Part shown: piece after piece, positions 37,094-46,810 of the stretch | How positions within the stretch are numbered: the stretch's first letter is position 1 | Layout of the letters: the number at the start of each line of letters is the position of its first letter | Assembly (NCBI GenBank): GCA_965662345.1 | Contig: CBFIHE010000004.1 | Span: forward strand, 86,513-150,512 | Source of the DNA: UBA6049 sp965662345 | GTDB taxonomy: Bacteria > Bacteroidota > Bacteroidia > Flavobacteriales_G > Salibacteraceae | Length of the DNA: 64,000 nt | Reading direction: 5' to 3' | Made by a program: the position numbers and the translations under genes | The notes under the pieces: generated by a model | Told to the model about the DNA's origin: nothing | The model's database searches: none | The model's input: only the letters and a program-made list of their open reading frames with translations

Positions 37094-39304
37094 TTATTCG
37101 CTTATTGGAAGGCTTAAAGTTTTGCTCTTTAGCGCTTCTTTCATTGGACCTTTAGCCAAGGTCATTTCATCTACCAAGTGTTTTGCACCTGCATATTTAT
37201 CTACAATGAATAACACGTAGCGAATGTCTACCACAATTGTGCGCTGAATGTTTTTCTCAAAGAAAATATCACCGCTCATGGCTTCCCAGTTCCCATCAAA
37301 TGCACATCCAATTAACTCACCGTTCGCATTAATAACAGGAGAACCTGAATTACCACCAGTGATATCGTTATTGGTTAAGAAACAAATTGGTAAGTCACCA
37401 TTCGCATCTGCATACATGCCATAGTTCTTCGCCTCATACAGGTCTTTTAGTTTCTGAGGAACAATGAACTCATCATTTTCTGGATCTTCTTTTTCCATAA
37501 CTCCTTCAATTGTTGTGTAGAAGTTATAGTGCACAGCATCGCGTGGTTCGTAATCCAATACTTGACCATACGTTAATCGCATTGTTGAATTCGCATTTGG
37601 ATAAAACTTGCGATTGGGCTGCATTTCGCGCAATCCCTTAACGAACAAACGATTACCCTGATTCATGCTCACGTAAGCGGCTTGAGATGCAGGTGCAATC
37701 TCACTGCGGTACTTACCCAAAAACGCACCCATTAGCTTAATTGCAGGATCTTTATCCATCGCCTTAGCAGAAGGGTCCATTAAGAATTCTTCAAGCGTTT
37801 CTTTCTCATCTACAAAAGACTTTTCAAAAATCCTTTCCGCTATAGCGTCAAAATCTTCTTTGTTCTTTTTAACCATGTCTAAGAACAACTCAGGCAAGTG
37901 ATCATGATTTACATCTTCGTAAAGTAAACGCAACATAGCTGCCGTTACCTTCTGATCTGTAGAAGCGTTATAATCTTTAAAGAAGCCTTCAGCTGCGCCT
38001 TTAACCGCTTGAATCTGCTGATTTAACTTCATAGCATCTGGCTCTTTAGGCTCAAGTGTACCGCGCATGCCTTGCATACGGTAAGCCATAACTAGCACTT
38101 CTGAACCAAATAAGGCTTCTTGAATGTACGTATTCGTAATTACGTAATTATCTAATTGATTATACCCAGCAGCAATGCTTGGCAATGCCTCACCATACAT
38201 TTCTTTGCGAGTTGCTTCTGCATTTACCCAATTGGTGAAAGCTTCTTCTTCAGCTTGTTTCTTTTCCAATACCTTATTGTTCTTCACTTGAGAAGTTTGC
38301 CCAATGAAATACTTCCAGTAATTTGCTACAGATGCATACTTGCTAGCGTACTTAATACGTACATCGGCAGAAGCATCCATATCTTCTTTCCAAATCGCCA
38401 ATTTCTCTCCGCGAATTTTAACACGAGCAGGTTGATCTTTGGTAATTGCCATTTCTACTCCATAAGAAGTTAAATAACGATCTGTACTTCCTGGGTAACC
38501 CATGATCATGGCAAAATCTTCTTTGTTAACTCCTTTGGTGCTAACTGGTAGATGATGACGTGGTTGAAAAGGAATATTGTCTTTACTGAACTCTGCAGGC
38601 TTTCCGTCTTGACCGCTGTAAACACGCAACATAGAGAAATCTCCTGTGTGGCGAGGCCACATCCAGTTATCTGTGTCGCCACCATACTTACCTATGCTTG
38701 ATGGGGGTGCCCCAACCAAACGAACATCTGTAAATGTCTCATAAACAAACAGGTAAAACTCATTCCCTTCAAAGAAGGACTTTACACGGGCATTATAGTG
38801 TGTGTCTTCTACTGCAGCTTGCTGAATTGAATCTGAAAGAGCACGAATAATTTGGAAGCGTTGAGCCTCATCAGCACCTTCTAATGCTTCATTGATTACT
38901 TCACTAACATCTTCCATCCTGATTAGGAAAGAAGCCGTCATTCCTTCAGCGGGAAGTTCCTCTCCTCTACTCATAGCCCAAAAACCGTCTGTTAAGTAAT
39001 CGTACTCTGTGCTCGAGTTTTCTTGAATAGCCCCGTATGCGCAGTGATGATTTGTTAACAACAATCCATCTTTTGAAATGGCCTCAGCAGTACAGCTACC
39101 GCCAGATAGCATTACAATAGCATCTTTAAGTGAGCTGTTGTTTACACTGTAAATTTCTTCAGGGGTTAGCTTGAGCCCCATTTTTTTCATGTCTTGGTGA
39201 TTCAACCGATCGATAAACATCGGTAACCACATTCCTTCATTTGCCTTTGCCCAATTGGAGAAACCAATCATGGCGACTAGCGCTAAACCTAAAATTCTCT
39301 TCAT
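37094..39304 (-). CDS. S46 family dipeptidyl-peptidase, DPP7-like
   Basis: 736 aa. Signal peptide to about residue 22 (AKANEG). Catalytic triad regions: TNHHCAYG (His, about 86-87), GGDTDNWMWPRHTGDFS (Asp, about 208), GGNSGSPV (Ser). The residue 18 after the catalytic Ser lies in FDGNW and is Gly. The equivalent Arg in P. gingivalis DPP11 gives Asp/Glu preference and Gly marks DPP7, so a preference for hydrophobic P1 residues is inferred. It is a periplasmic exopeptidase that takes dipeptides from the N-terminus, fitting the secreted M4 and M1 peptidases of this window. Confidence 0.93.
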   Translation of the reverse strand: MKRILGLALVAMIGFSNWAKANEGMWLPMFIDRLNHQDMKKMGLKLTPEEIYSVNNSSLKDAIVMLSGGSCTAEAISKDGLLLTNHHCAYGAIQENSSTEYDYLTDGFWAMSRGEELPAEGMTASFLIRMEDVSEVINEALEGADEAQRFQIIRALSDSIQQAAVEDTHYNARVKSFFEGNEFYLFVYETFTDVRLVGAPPSSIGKYGGDTDNWMWPRHTGDFSMLRVYSGQDGKPAEFSKDNIPFQPRHHLPVSTKGVNKEDFAMIMGYPGSTDRYLTSYGVEMAITKDQPARVKIRGEKLAIWKEDMDASADVRIKYASKYASVANYWKYFIGQTSQVKNNKVLEKKQAEEEAFTNWVNAEATRKEMYGEALPSIAAGYNQLDNYVITNTYIQEALFGSEVLVMAYRMQGMRGTLEPKEPDAMKLNQQIQAVKGAAEGFFKDYNASTDQKVTAAMLRLLYEDVNHDHLPELFLDMVKKNKEDFDAIAERIFEKSFVDEKETLEEFLMDPSAKAMDKDPAIKLMGAFLGKYRSEIAPASQAAYVSMNQGNRLFVKGLREMQPNRKFYPNANSTMRLTYGQVLDYEPRDAVHYNFYTTIEGVMEKEDPENDEFIVPQKLKDLYEAKNYGMYADANGDLPICFLTNNDITGGNSGSPVINANGELIGCAFDGNWEAMSGDIFFEKNIQRTIVVDIRYVLFIVDKYAGAKHLVDEMTLAKGPMKEALKSKTLSLPISE

Positions 39305-39359
39305 TTTGTCTAGTAATTTTTACTGAGCCACAAGGTTAATAAATTCGGCTGTTTTAGCG

Positions 39360-39382
39360 GAGCCAATATGGAACATTGGCTC
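39360..39382. repeat. Inverted repeat GAGCCAAT-N7-ATTGGCTC
   Basis: Perfect 8-base arms between the symporter stop (39416) and the S46 peptidase start (39304). No T run follows, so it is either a weak transcript end or an operator about 55-78 bases upstream of the peptidase ATG. Confidence 0.4.
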
Positions 39383-39415
39383 ATATTTGGGATAATCGGT
39401 AAGCTTATCTGGCGC

Positions 39416-41281
39416 TTATTCTTTAAGGCCTTTGCGCAAAAGGAATAAACCTATACCTGAAATAAATAAGGCTACCCCTCCTTCTGTCCATTCTAACAGA
39501 AGCAATTTTCCTGTACCAATTAACAATCCGTAGGCTAAAAGAATTCCGCCAATCCAACTTAAAAACAGCTTTGATACACCGTTATTATTCACTTCGTAAA
39601 CAGGCCTCCAGTACCCTTGTGGGCGAACCCGTTTAGCAAAAGCTTTTAGTATTTCTGAGTCTTCTTGAGGAGTTAAATATGTAACGCCCACCCAAGAAAT
39701 GGTAGTAAAGGCAACCGTAAACAAGAAGGTTCCCTTTTGATTCACAAATGATTCACCCAACCATGGGGTGAGAACGTACAAACCTATGGCATAGCCGATA
39801 AAAGGAGCTACCATGGCCGTGATCTCGCTCCATGCATTGATTCTGTAATGATACCATCTCAAAATCAGTACCAGTCCAAGCCCCGCGCCAGCTTCCATTA
39901 TAAACTCCCATACTGCGCTAATGCTGGTTAGCTGAGTAGTAATTCCTAAACCTATTACCATGAGGACAAGGGTTAACAGCCGGCTTAGAGATACCACTTG
40001 TTTATCTGATAATCTTGGTCGTTTAACCAACACCAAATCATTCATAAGAAAGCTCGCACCCATGTTTAGCTGGGTTGAAATAGTACTCAAATAAGCAGAT
40101 AAAAACGCCACAAGCAGAAGGCCCTTTAAACCTTCTGGTAGAAAATCCATCATGGTTTGTATGTAGCCAGAACGAGGCGAATACATGAAGCGTATTTGTT
40201 TTTCTAGTTCAGGATTTTCGTCAATTTGAGAAGCATAGGTTTGAAGCGTATTTTCTATGGGTTCACCTGACTCTACAAGCGTTTGCACTTGGGTTGATTC
40301 CTCAAACTTTTCAACTGCAAATTCAGGTGAGTATAATGCAACCGCTGCCAAACCCACTAAAATCCAAGGCCAGGGTCTAACACAGTAATGGGCAATTTGA
40401 AAAAGGAGAGTCGCTTTGAAAGCGTCTTTCTCTTTTGGGACACTCATCATACGTTGAACAATGTATCCTCCCCCACCAGGCTCGGCTCCAGGATACCAAC
40501 TCGCCCACCATTGTACTAGAGCAAATGATAAAAACGCACCAATGCTAAGCACCAACGTTGTGCCAATATCTCCACCCGAATCTAAAGCAGGAAAAAACCT
40601 AAAGTAATCAGCAGGCAGTGTTTCTTTCAACCCTGTTGTGCCGCCAACCGCATCACTTGAAATAACCAAATAAGCTAAGGCTACTGTACCAATCATGGCA
40701 ACCGTAAATTGAACAGCATCTGCTAGGGCCACTCCCATCAACCCACCTACAGCACTGTAAACCATGGCTAATAACATCGCTCCTGCGGTATAGTAGAAGA
40801 CCGTATCAGCTGGTATTTCAAAGAATTGAATCAGCAACGTATTAAGGGCTAGGTTTACCCAACCTATGATCATTCCGTTCATAAAAACACCCAGGTAAAC
40901 CGCTTTGAACATGCGCAAATACCTTGCTGGCTTGCCACTGTACCTTATGTTGATGAATTCGAGCTCGGTTACTATATCGGCTCTGCGCCATAGTGATGCA
41001 AAGAAAAAAGTGGTTAGCATACCACCTGCTAAAAAGCTCCACCAGAGCCAATTACCTGCAATTCCGTTTTGCGCTACAAGCTCTGCTACTGCCAATGGCG
41101 TATCTGCCGCAAAAGTGGTAGCAACCATGCTGATTCCAGCAATATACCATGGCAAGTTTCTACCTCCCAAAAAGAAGTCAGATAAGCTGCCAGAGGCTTT
41201 GTCTTTAACAGCAAAACCAATGCCCACAGAAATACCTAGGAACACAATAATTACCAACCAGTCTATCCAAGAAAGAAGCAT
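39416..41281 (-). CDS. Sodium:solute symporter (SSS family)
   Basis: 621 aa, about 13-14 membrane segments. DFFLGGRNLPWYIAGISMVAT at about 32-53 is the SSS family hallmark, and GLLLVAFLSAYLSTISTQLN at about 388 holds the sodium-site Ser/Thr of helix 8. An extra hydrophilic loop at about 310-360 (VEKFEESTQVQTLVESGEP) is long for the family. The substrate is not determinable; neighbours do not help. It starts 52 bases from the divergent priA start. Confidence 0.9.
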   Translation of the reverse strand: MLLSWIDWLVIIVFLGISVGIGFAVKDKASGSLSDFFLGGRNLPWYIAGISMVATTFAADTPLAVAELVAQNGIAGNWLWWSFLAGGMLTTFFFASLWRRADIVTELEFINIRYSGKPARYLRMFKAVYLGVFMNGMIIGWVNLALNTLLIQFFEIPADTVFYYTAGAMLLAMVYSAVGGLMGVALADAVQFTVAMIGTVALAYLVISSDAVGGTTGLKETLPADYFRFFPALDSGGDIGTTLVLSIGAFLSFALVQWWASWYPGAEPGGGGYIVQRMMSVPKEKDAFKATLLFQIAHYCVRPWPWILVGLAAVALYSPEFAVEKFEESTQVQTLVESGEPIENTLQTYASQIDENPELEKQIRFMYSPRSGYIQTMMDFLPEGLKGLLLVAFLSAYLSTISTQLNMGASFLMNDLVLVKRPRLSDKQVVSLSRLLTLVLMVIGLGITTQLTSISAVWEFIMEAGAGLGLVLILRWYHYRINAWSEITAMVAPFIGYAIGLYVLTPWLGESFVNQKGTFLFTVAFTTISWVGVTYLTPQEDSEILKAFAKRVRPQGYWRPVYEVNNNGVSKLFLSWIGGILLAYGLLIGTGKLLLLEWTEGGVALFISGIGLFLLRKGLKE

Positions 41282-41317
41282 GTGAACAAGTATAACGCAT
41301 TTGAAGCTGATGATTCA

Positions 41318-41325
41318 TACATTTG
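41318..41325 (+). promoter_or_regulatory. -7 element TACATTTG of priA
   Basis: Exact TAnnTTTG match, 8 bases before the ATG at 41334. It lies downstream of the alternative starts at 41301 and 41310, which supports 41334 as the true start with a very short leader. Confidence 0.4.
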
Positions 41326-41333
41326 GGCATCTC

Positions 41334-43799
41334 ATGCAAGCAACTCCCAATTTGTTCATAGAAGTAATTGTTCCACTGCCAGTACCCAATACATTTACCT
41401 ATACCGTTCCTGCAGAATGGCAAGAACATTTGGCGCAGGGTATGCGTGTTGTTGTGCCTTTTGGTAAGCAAAAGCTTTACACGGGAATGGTGTATAAAAC
41501 AGGCGCTCAACCACCTAAACACTATGTTGCTAAACCCATTTTGGATGTGCAAGATGAAACGCCTGTTGTAAACGAGAAACAACTTCACTTTTGGGAGTGG
41601 ATTTCTGACTATTACTTATGCTTCTTGGGTGATGTGCTTTCTGCAGCACTACCAGGAGCTTTGCAAGTGCACAGCGAGACAAAACTGGTTTTAAATACTG
41701 TTTCACCTTGGGATGAAAATGAATTAACAGATAGAGAGTACCTCGTTTGTGAAGCACTAGAAGCTCAACATACACTCACGCTTCAAGAAGTATCCAATAT
41801 TCTAGGAATTAAAACCATTCACCCTATCATTAAAAGCCTAATGGCCAAAGGCTTGGTTTGGTTGCACGAAGAAGCGAAAGAGAAGTACAAACCAAAAACA
41901 GCTTGGTACGTAAAACTCAATACTGAACTGAACCAAGAAAGCAAGCTGCAAGAGGTGATGAACAGCTTAAGTAAAGCGCCTAAACAAACGGCTCTTTTGA
42001 TGCGGTTCATTGAACTCAGCAACTTCTTTTCTGGGAGTCCCGATGCTGTTGCAAAAATAACGTTGCAGAAAAAAGCAAATGCATCAGCCAATCAAGTAAA
42101 GGTGTTGGTTGATAAAGGGATTTTTACTTTGGAAGAACAGGTAGAGTCTAGATTAGAAAGCGTTGACATAACAGATACCGTAAAACCTTTAAATACTGCA
42201 CAGCAAGAAGTTGCAGACTATCTTAGGCAGATTCTTCCAGAAAAGCCCGCATGCTTGCTGCATGGTGTTACATCAAGTGGTAAAACAGAGGTTTATATAG
42301 ACCTTATGGAAAGCTATAGGGCAGAGGAGAAACAAGTTCTTTATCTATTGCCAGAAATTGCGCTAACTACTCAAATCATAAAGAGACTACAAGCCCGATT
42401 TGGAGAAGAGGTAGGCGTTTATCATTCAAGACTCAATCAAAATGAACGTGTTGAGGTTTGGAATAACATGCTTGCTGGAAAGTACCGCATAGTTTTGGGT
42501 GCTCGATCTGCCGTTTTCTTGCCTTTTGAATCGCTAGGTCTCATTATTGTAGATGAGGAGCACGAATCTTCATTCAAACAATACGACCCTGCTCCAAGAT
42601 ACCACGCACGGGATGCAGCTGTGATGTTGGGACGTATACACAAGGCCCACGTTCTTTTGGGTTCTGCTACCCCATCTGTAGAAAGCTACTACTTAGCCAA
42701 AACAGCCAAATACGGTTTTGCTGAGCTCACAAAGCGCTACGGTGAAGCCAAGATGCCGTTGATTCGCACTGCAGATTTAAAGGAAGAGCACCAGTCTAAA
42801 ACCATGCGCTCGCATTTTAGCTCTGTTTTGCTCAATGAGATGGAAATGGCCTTTCAATCGGGTAATCAAGTAATCTTATTTCAAAACCGCAGAGGCTTTA
42901 GTCCTTACATCCAATGTACTTCCTGTGGCTTTACCCCAGGATGCACCCGGTGTGATGTAAACCTAACCTATCACAAGCAGATCAACAGACTTAAATGTCA
43001 TTATTGTGGCTATCATCGTGACATGCCTACCAATTGTGAGCAATGCGGCTCACCTACACTTGAACTCAAAGGGTTTGGTACAGAAAAAGTAGAAGACGAA
43101 CTGCAATTAATGTATCCTGATAGGAAAATTCAACGCCTAGATTTGGATACTACGCGTGGAAAGAATGCATACAATGAAATTTTATCTGCTTTTGCCAGAC
43201 AAGAAATTGATGTGTTGGTGGGCACTCAAATGGTTACCAAAGGTTTAGATTTTGAACGCGTTGGAGTTGTTGGCGTTTTGAATGCAGATAGTTTGTTGAG
43301 TTTCCCAGATTTTAGAGCACACGAAAGAAGCTTCCAACTTATGACTCAAGTGGCTGGTAGAGCTGGAAGAAAAAAAGATAGAGGTACTGTGGTCATCCAA
43401 ACGTATCAGCCATCGCACCCTATAATTCAATGGGTAACGGAAAACAATTACACGGCCATGTATGAGAGTCAATTAGCAGAACGCAAGCAGTTTAAGTATC
43501 CTCCTGGGTTTAGGCTCATACGATTCACAGCACTGCATACAGATAGAGACTTAGTAAACTCTGCCTCTGGCTATCTGTCTGAACTGTTACGCAGAAAGTA
43601 TAAGGATAGGGTATTAGGGCCTGAGTACCCAATTGTAGCTCGCATTAAAAACAGATATCACAAACAGATTTTGCTCAAGCTAGAGCGTGATACACTGGTT
43701 AAGCAAACAAGAGCAATTATTCAACGTGCGCTAGACGATTTACAACGCCATCCAGATTTCAGGAAAGTAAGAATCATTCCTGATGTTGATCCGGCTTAG
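41334..43799 (+). CDS. priA: Primosomal protein N' (replication restart helicase)
   Basis: 821 aa. 3'-to-5' DNA helicase that recognises stalled forks and reloads the replisome. The N-terminal 3'-DNA-end-binding domain begins LFIEVIVPLPVPNTFTY. Walker A is GVTSSGKTEVY at about 320. The DEAH-type box reads LIIVDEEHESS at about 405. The zinc domain has eight cysteines (CTSCGFTPGCTRC ... CHYCGY ... CEQCG) at about 523-570. Motif VI is QVAGRAGR near 680. Length is slightly above the E. coli protein. Confidence 0.96.
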   Translation: MQATPNLFIEVIVPLPVPNTFTYTVPAEWQEHLAQGMRVVVPFGKQKLYTGMVYKTGAQPPKHYVAKPILDVQDETPVVNEKQLHFWEWISDYYLCFLGDVLSAALPGALQVHSETKLVLNTVSPWDENELTDREYLVCEALEAQHTLTLQEVSNILGIKTIHPIIKSLMAKGLVWLHEEAKEKYKPKTAWYVKLNTELNQESKLQEVMNSLSKAPKQTALLMRFIELSNFFSGSPDAVAKITLQKKANASANQVKVLVDKGIFTLEEQVESRLESVDITDTVKPLNTAQQEVADYLRQILPEKPACLLHGVTSSGKTEVYIDLMESYRAEEKQVLYLLPEIALTTQIIKRLQARFGEEVGVYHSRLNQNERVEVWNNMLAGKYRIVLGARSAVFLPFESLGLIIVDEEHESSFKQYDPAPRYHARDAAVMLGRIHKAHVLLGSATPSVESYYLAKTAKYGFAELTKRYGEAKMPLIRTADLKEEHQSKTMRSHFSSVLLNEMEMAFQSGNQVILFQNRRGFSPYIQCTSCGFTPGCTRCDVNLTYHKQINRLKCHYCGYHRDMPTNCEQCGSPTLELKGFGTEKVEDELQLMYPDRKIQRLDLDTTRGKNAYNEILSAFARQEIDVLVGTQMVTKGLDFERVGVVGVLNADSLLSFPDFRAHERSFQLMTQVAGRAGRKKDRGTVVIQTYQPSHPIIQWVTENNYTAMYESQLAERKQFKYPPGFRLIRFTALHTDRDLVNSASGYLSELLRRKYKDRVLGPEYPIVARIKNRYHKQILLKLERDTLVKQTRAIIQRALDDLQRHPDFRKVRIIPDVDPA

Positions 43800-43809
43800 C
43801 AGGCAGGCA

Positions 43810-43977
43810 TCACTCTTTCAAGCTCTCCATTTGCTTTAAAACCGCATCGGCCTCTGCCGCCTTTTCATCTGCTGCTTTTCTATTGGATGTTGAAAGCTCG
43901 TACGATTGCTTCATGAGCTGTTCGTATTTGGCCCGAAGCTTCTCTTTCTCTGATTTCTTTTTGAATAGTCCGAACAT
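43810..43977 (-). CDS. Lacal_2735 family small protein
   Basis: A 55-aa gene (MFGLFKKKSEKEKLRAKYEQ ... LKQMESLKE) lying just after priA on the opposite strand. The opening MFGLFKKKSEKEKL and the internal Asn-Arg-Lys-Ala-Asp block (TSNRKAADEKAAEA) match the short helical family named after Lacinutrix Lacal_2735, known from Flavobacteriia. It is one long charged helix with a hydrophobic N-terminal tip. No function is known. It is last in the hemN - universal stress - DUF4199 direction, 40 bases after DUF4199. Confidence 0.85.
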   Translation of the reverse strand: MFGLFKKKSEKEKLRAKYEQLMKQSYELSTSNRKAADEKAAEADAVLKQMESLKE

Positions 43978-44017
43978 GAGTTGACTTTATCAACAAACCG
44001 ATTTCACACCAAAAGGT

Positions 44018-44494
44018 TTATCGCTTCTTAGTGAAAAGAGCCACTATACCAGATGTGAATGTACCCATAACAGGAGCTCCAATGATACTTTGTGTTAGGT
44101 ACGAATCAAAACTGAAATACTCCGCAGCATTTTCCGGAGTCATTGCTCCTGATTCCACTGCATAGGCTATAGCATGTTCAAAGAAATCTGGGGTAATCCA
44201 TTCTAACGTAATGTATGTGTTAAGTGGAGTCAATAACAAAACAACAAGCGTAATACGTAAACCTGTTTTAAAACCTTGCCAATAATCCATAACCCCGTTG
44301 AAGGCTGCTTTTCTCTTCTCTAACAGAGCAAGCAAATAGATTGCTATAGCAGGAATAGCAACCAGATTAGTATACAGCGGGTGCTTTTCTATATGCACAT
44401 CATGGAGTCCAAATGCTTTTTCTCCTACCATCCAGAGTAGCATCATAAGTGCAAAAATCACACCCCACTTAATCTCGATTTGCCATTTCCCCAT
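44018..44494 (-). CDS. DUF4199 family membrane protein
   Basis: 158 aa with four probable membrane segments: IEIKWGVIFALMMLLWM, LVAIPAIAIYLLALL, LRITLVVLLLTPLNTYI and a C-terminal one ending GIVALFTKK. An amphipathic region before the last segment includes FEHAIAYAVESG. The pattern fits DUF4199, a Bacteroidota inner-membrane family without known activity. It begins one base after the universal stress gene ends, so the two are surely co-transcribed. Confidence 0.8.
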   Translation of the reverse strand: MGKWQIEIKWGVIFALMMLLWMVGEKAFGLHDVHIEKHPLYTNLVAIPAIAIYLLALLEKRKAAFNGVMDYWQGFKTGLRITLVVLLLTPLNTYITLEWITPDFFEHAIAYAVESGAMTPENAAEYFSFDSYLTQSIIGAPVMGTFTSGIVALFTKKR

Positions 44495-44495
44495 G

Positions 44496-45371
44496 TTAAC
44501 TTGTCGGGTGAATATGTAAGCTTAAAACCGGGAGTTTTGCATGATTAACAACAGTTTCTGTAACATTATCGCCCAAAATACGCTTGATTCCTTTGAAACC
44601 GTGAGTAACCAATACAGCTAAATCTGCATCTACTAATCTACAGTAGTTCAAAACGCCTTCTTCTATGGTAAAGTCATTGTAGATATATTGCATGGCATCT
44701 CCCACTTCGTATGCTTCAGCAACTACTTCCATACGCTCCAAAACATCATCGGTTTGTTCAAAGTAGGCAGGTGTATTTACATGCAATAAGTGAAGCTCTG
44801 CTCCTACCGAATCTACAAGCTTTTTAACTCGCGGCAATTGTGCATTAATCTCCTCTTCTAAGAAGTCTGATGCATACACAATCGTATCCATGGAAAAGTA
44901 TTGCTCTACCTCTCTAACAGTCAAAACAGGCACTCTACAATTTCTAACTACTTTCTGCGCATTACTACCAACAAATGCCTCTCTGAACCCTGACGCTCCG
45001 TGCGTACCCATTACAATGAGTTCTATACTCTCTTTTTCTGCCAGTTCATTCAAGTCTATGAGTAAATCTGCTGTGGATAGATGCGTATGCACGTCTATCC
45101 CTTCATCCTGGATGGATTTCTTTAGTTTATCTAACTCTTCACTTGCCTCAGCTTTTTGCTTCTCAATCATTTTCATGAGTAGCTCAGGTTCAAAACCTGG
45201 TATCATTGCATCACCAGTTGAGCTTAGACTCATGTCTACATAGCGCTGAACCGAATCAATGGAATGAAGCACATGCAATGTACCGTTCCCTTTTTTTGTG
45301 AGTTGTTTGGCCACACGAAGGGCTCCATCTGCAGCTTCAGAAAAATCGGTTGGAAATAATATGGTTTTCAT
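44496..45371 (-). CDS. Tandem-domain universal stress protein
   Basis: 291 aa, two UspA domains (1-140 and 150-285). Domain 1 starts KTILFPTDFSEAADGALRVA and carries the ATP-binding signature GTHGASGFREAFVGSNAQKV. Domain 2 starts TIVYASDFLEEEINAQLP and ends VTHGFKGIKRILGDNVTETV, also G-x2-G-like but less regular (G-F-K-G). Cytoplasmic; the family is induced by starvation or redox stress. It lies 11 bases after hemN. Confidence 0.92.
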   Translation of the reverse strand: MKTILFPTDFSEAADGALRVAKQLTKKGNGTLHVLHSIDSVQRYVDMSLSSTGDAMIPGFEPELLMKMIEKQKAEASEELDKLKKSIQDEGIDVHTHLSTADLLIDLNELAEKESIELIVMGTHGASGFREAFVGSNAQKVVRNCRVPVLTVREVEQYFSMDTIVYASDFLEEEINAQLPRVKKLVDSVGAELHLLHVNTPAYFEQTDDVLERMEVVAEAYEVGDAMQYIYNDFTIEEGVLNYCRLVDADLAVLVTHGFKGIKRILGDNVTETVVNHAKLPVLSLHIHPTS

Positions 45372-45382
45372 TCCGTTGGGTT

Positions 45383-46744
45383 TTATATAGTTGAGCTAAA
45401 AATACGTGTTTCAGGTTTATTTCTGCGCAATGCAGCGTCAAAAGCCATACAAATGTTACGAACAAATGGTCTTCCAGCTTCAGGAACGGTTAGCGAATAC
45501 TTCTCTAGCTCTACCAAACCGTCTTGCTGAGGTTCTTTCAGTTGTTCTAGTCCTTCAAACAAGGCATCCGTTTGATCTTTGAAAGAACTCCAGTCTGTTG
45601 TAAGCCTGCACATAATGTTTAATATGTGCTGCCTAATGATTAAATCTTCTTTACTGAGAACATGGCCTCTCAACACGGGAAGTTCTCCAGCTTCTACTCT
45701 CTTCTTGTAATCTCTAATTACTTTTTCGTTCTGGGCAAATGCGCCCCATGAATCACTTATGGCACTAACACCCAGCCCTATCATAAGCTTAGTTCCAGTA
45801 GAAGTGTACCCCATAAAGTTACGGTGTAGTAATCCATTCTCTGCCGCCTCTACCAAAGAATCGCTTTTAAGTGCGAAATGGTCCATACCCAGCTCTATGT
45901 AGCCGTCTTTTTCTAATAACTCTTTACCCAGCTCGTACAAAGCGCGTTTCTCCTCACCTTGAGGTAGGTCTGCTTCGGTAAATCTTCTCATTACGCCTTT
46001 AATCCAAGGAACGTGTGCATAGCTGTAGTAGGCGATTCTATCTGGCCTCATGGCTCTTACAGCCTTGAATGTTTCTGTAATCGTTTCTTTTGTTTGCAAC
46101 GGTAAGCCATAAATCAAATCAAAATTCACCGATTCATAGCCAATCTCTCTCGCCTTACGCACAACTCCCTCTACCAGTTCAACTGATTGAATACGATTAA
46201 TCATTTCCTGAACGGTAGGGTCAAAATCTTGTACACCTAAACTTAGCCTTGTAAAACCTAAATTAAACAAGGTAAGCAGGTGATCATCTGTTGTACTGTG
46301 CGGACTCGCTTCAAAGCTTAACTGTGGATTTCCAGATAGCCTTGCATGTGCTAAAATTCCCCCGATAAGATTTGTAAGATTCTCTGGACTAAAAAATGTT
46401 GGCGTTCCACCACCAAGATGAATTTCACTTATTACAGGTGTATCTGTAAGCAAATCAACGTACAAGCGCCATTCTTTTAGCACTGTTTCTGCGTAGGGTT
46501 CTTCCACTCCGTGATTTTGGGTGTACTTCATATTACACCCGCAGTAATGACAGGCTGTGCTACAATAAGGTAAATGGATATACAGACTTATGCCGTCTGC
46601 AGTATTGGATAGATTAAACGTTTTAACCACCTCATCTTGCCATTTACCAGAAGAAAAGGTGCTTTTATCCCAATACGGAACGGTTGGGTAACTGGTATAT
46701 CTGGGTCCCGGAATATTGTATTTCCGAATGAGTGCTGTATTCAT
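45383..46744 (-). CDS. hemN: Oxygen-independent coproporphyrinogen III oxidase
   Basis: 453 aa from the ATG at 46744 (MNTALIRKYNIPGPRYTSYP); the ATG three codons upstream is possible. Radical SAM enzyme that oxidises coproporphyrinogen III to protoporphyrinogen IX in heme synthesis without oxygen. The cluster motif is YCSTACHYCGCN (CxxxCxxC) at about 60, followed by GGGTPTF at about 112. The opening PGPRYTSYPT is that of true HemN rather than HemW. Presence implies heme synthesis under low oxygen, and the adjacent universal stress gene fits that setting. Confidence 0.95.
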   Translation of the reverse strand: MNTALIRKYNIPGPRYTSYPTVPYWDKSTFSSGKWQDEVVKTFNLSNTADGISLYIHLPYCSTACHYCGCNMKYTQNHGVEEPYAETVLKEWRLYVDLLTDTPVISEIHLGGGTPTFFSPENLTNLIGGILAHARLSGNPQLSFEASPHSTTDDHLLTLFNLGFTRLSLGVQDFDPTVQEMINRIQSVELVEGVVRKAREIGYESVNFDLIYGLPLQTKETITETFKAVRAMRPDRIAYYSYAHVPWIKGVMRRFTEADLPQGEEKRALYELGKELLEKDGYIELGMDHFALKSDSLVEAAENGLLHRNFMGYTSTGTKLMIGLGVSAISDSWGAFAQNEKVIRDYKKRVEAGELPVLRGHVLSKEDLIIRQHILNIMCRLTTDWSSFKDQTDALFEGLEQLKEPQQDGLVELEKYSLTVPEAGRPFVRNICMAFDAALRRNKPETRIFSSTI

Positions 46745-46810
46745 ATGGCGCAACGATTACCACGCAAATATGACGAAGCCTCTAACCAAGTTCCATGACC
46801 TTAGTCAGCT

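Noticed and set aside
41205..41588. Frames crossing the priA/symporter divergent start region
   Set aside because: They overlap two well-supported genes in other frames and have no family features.
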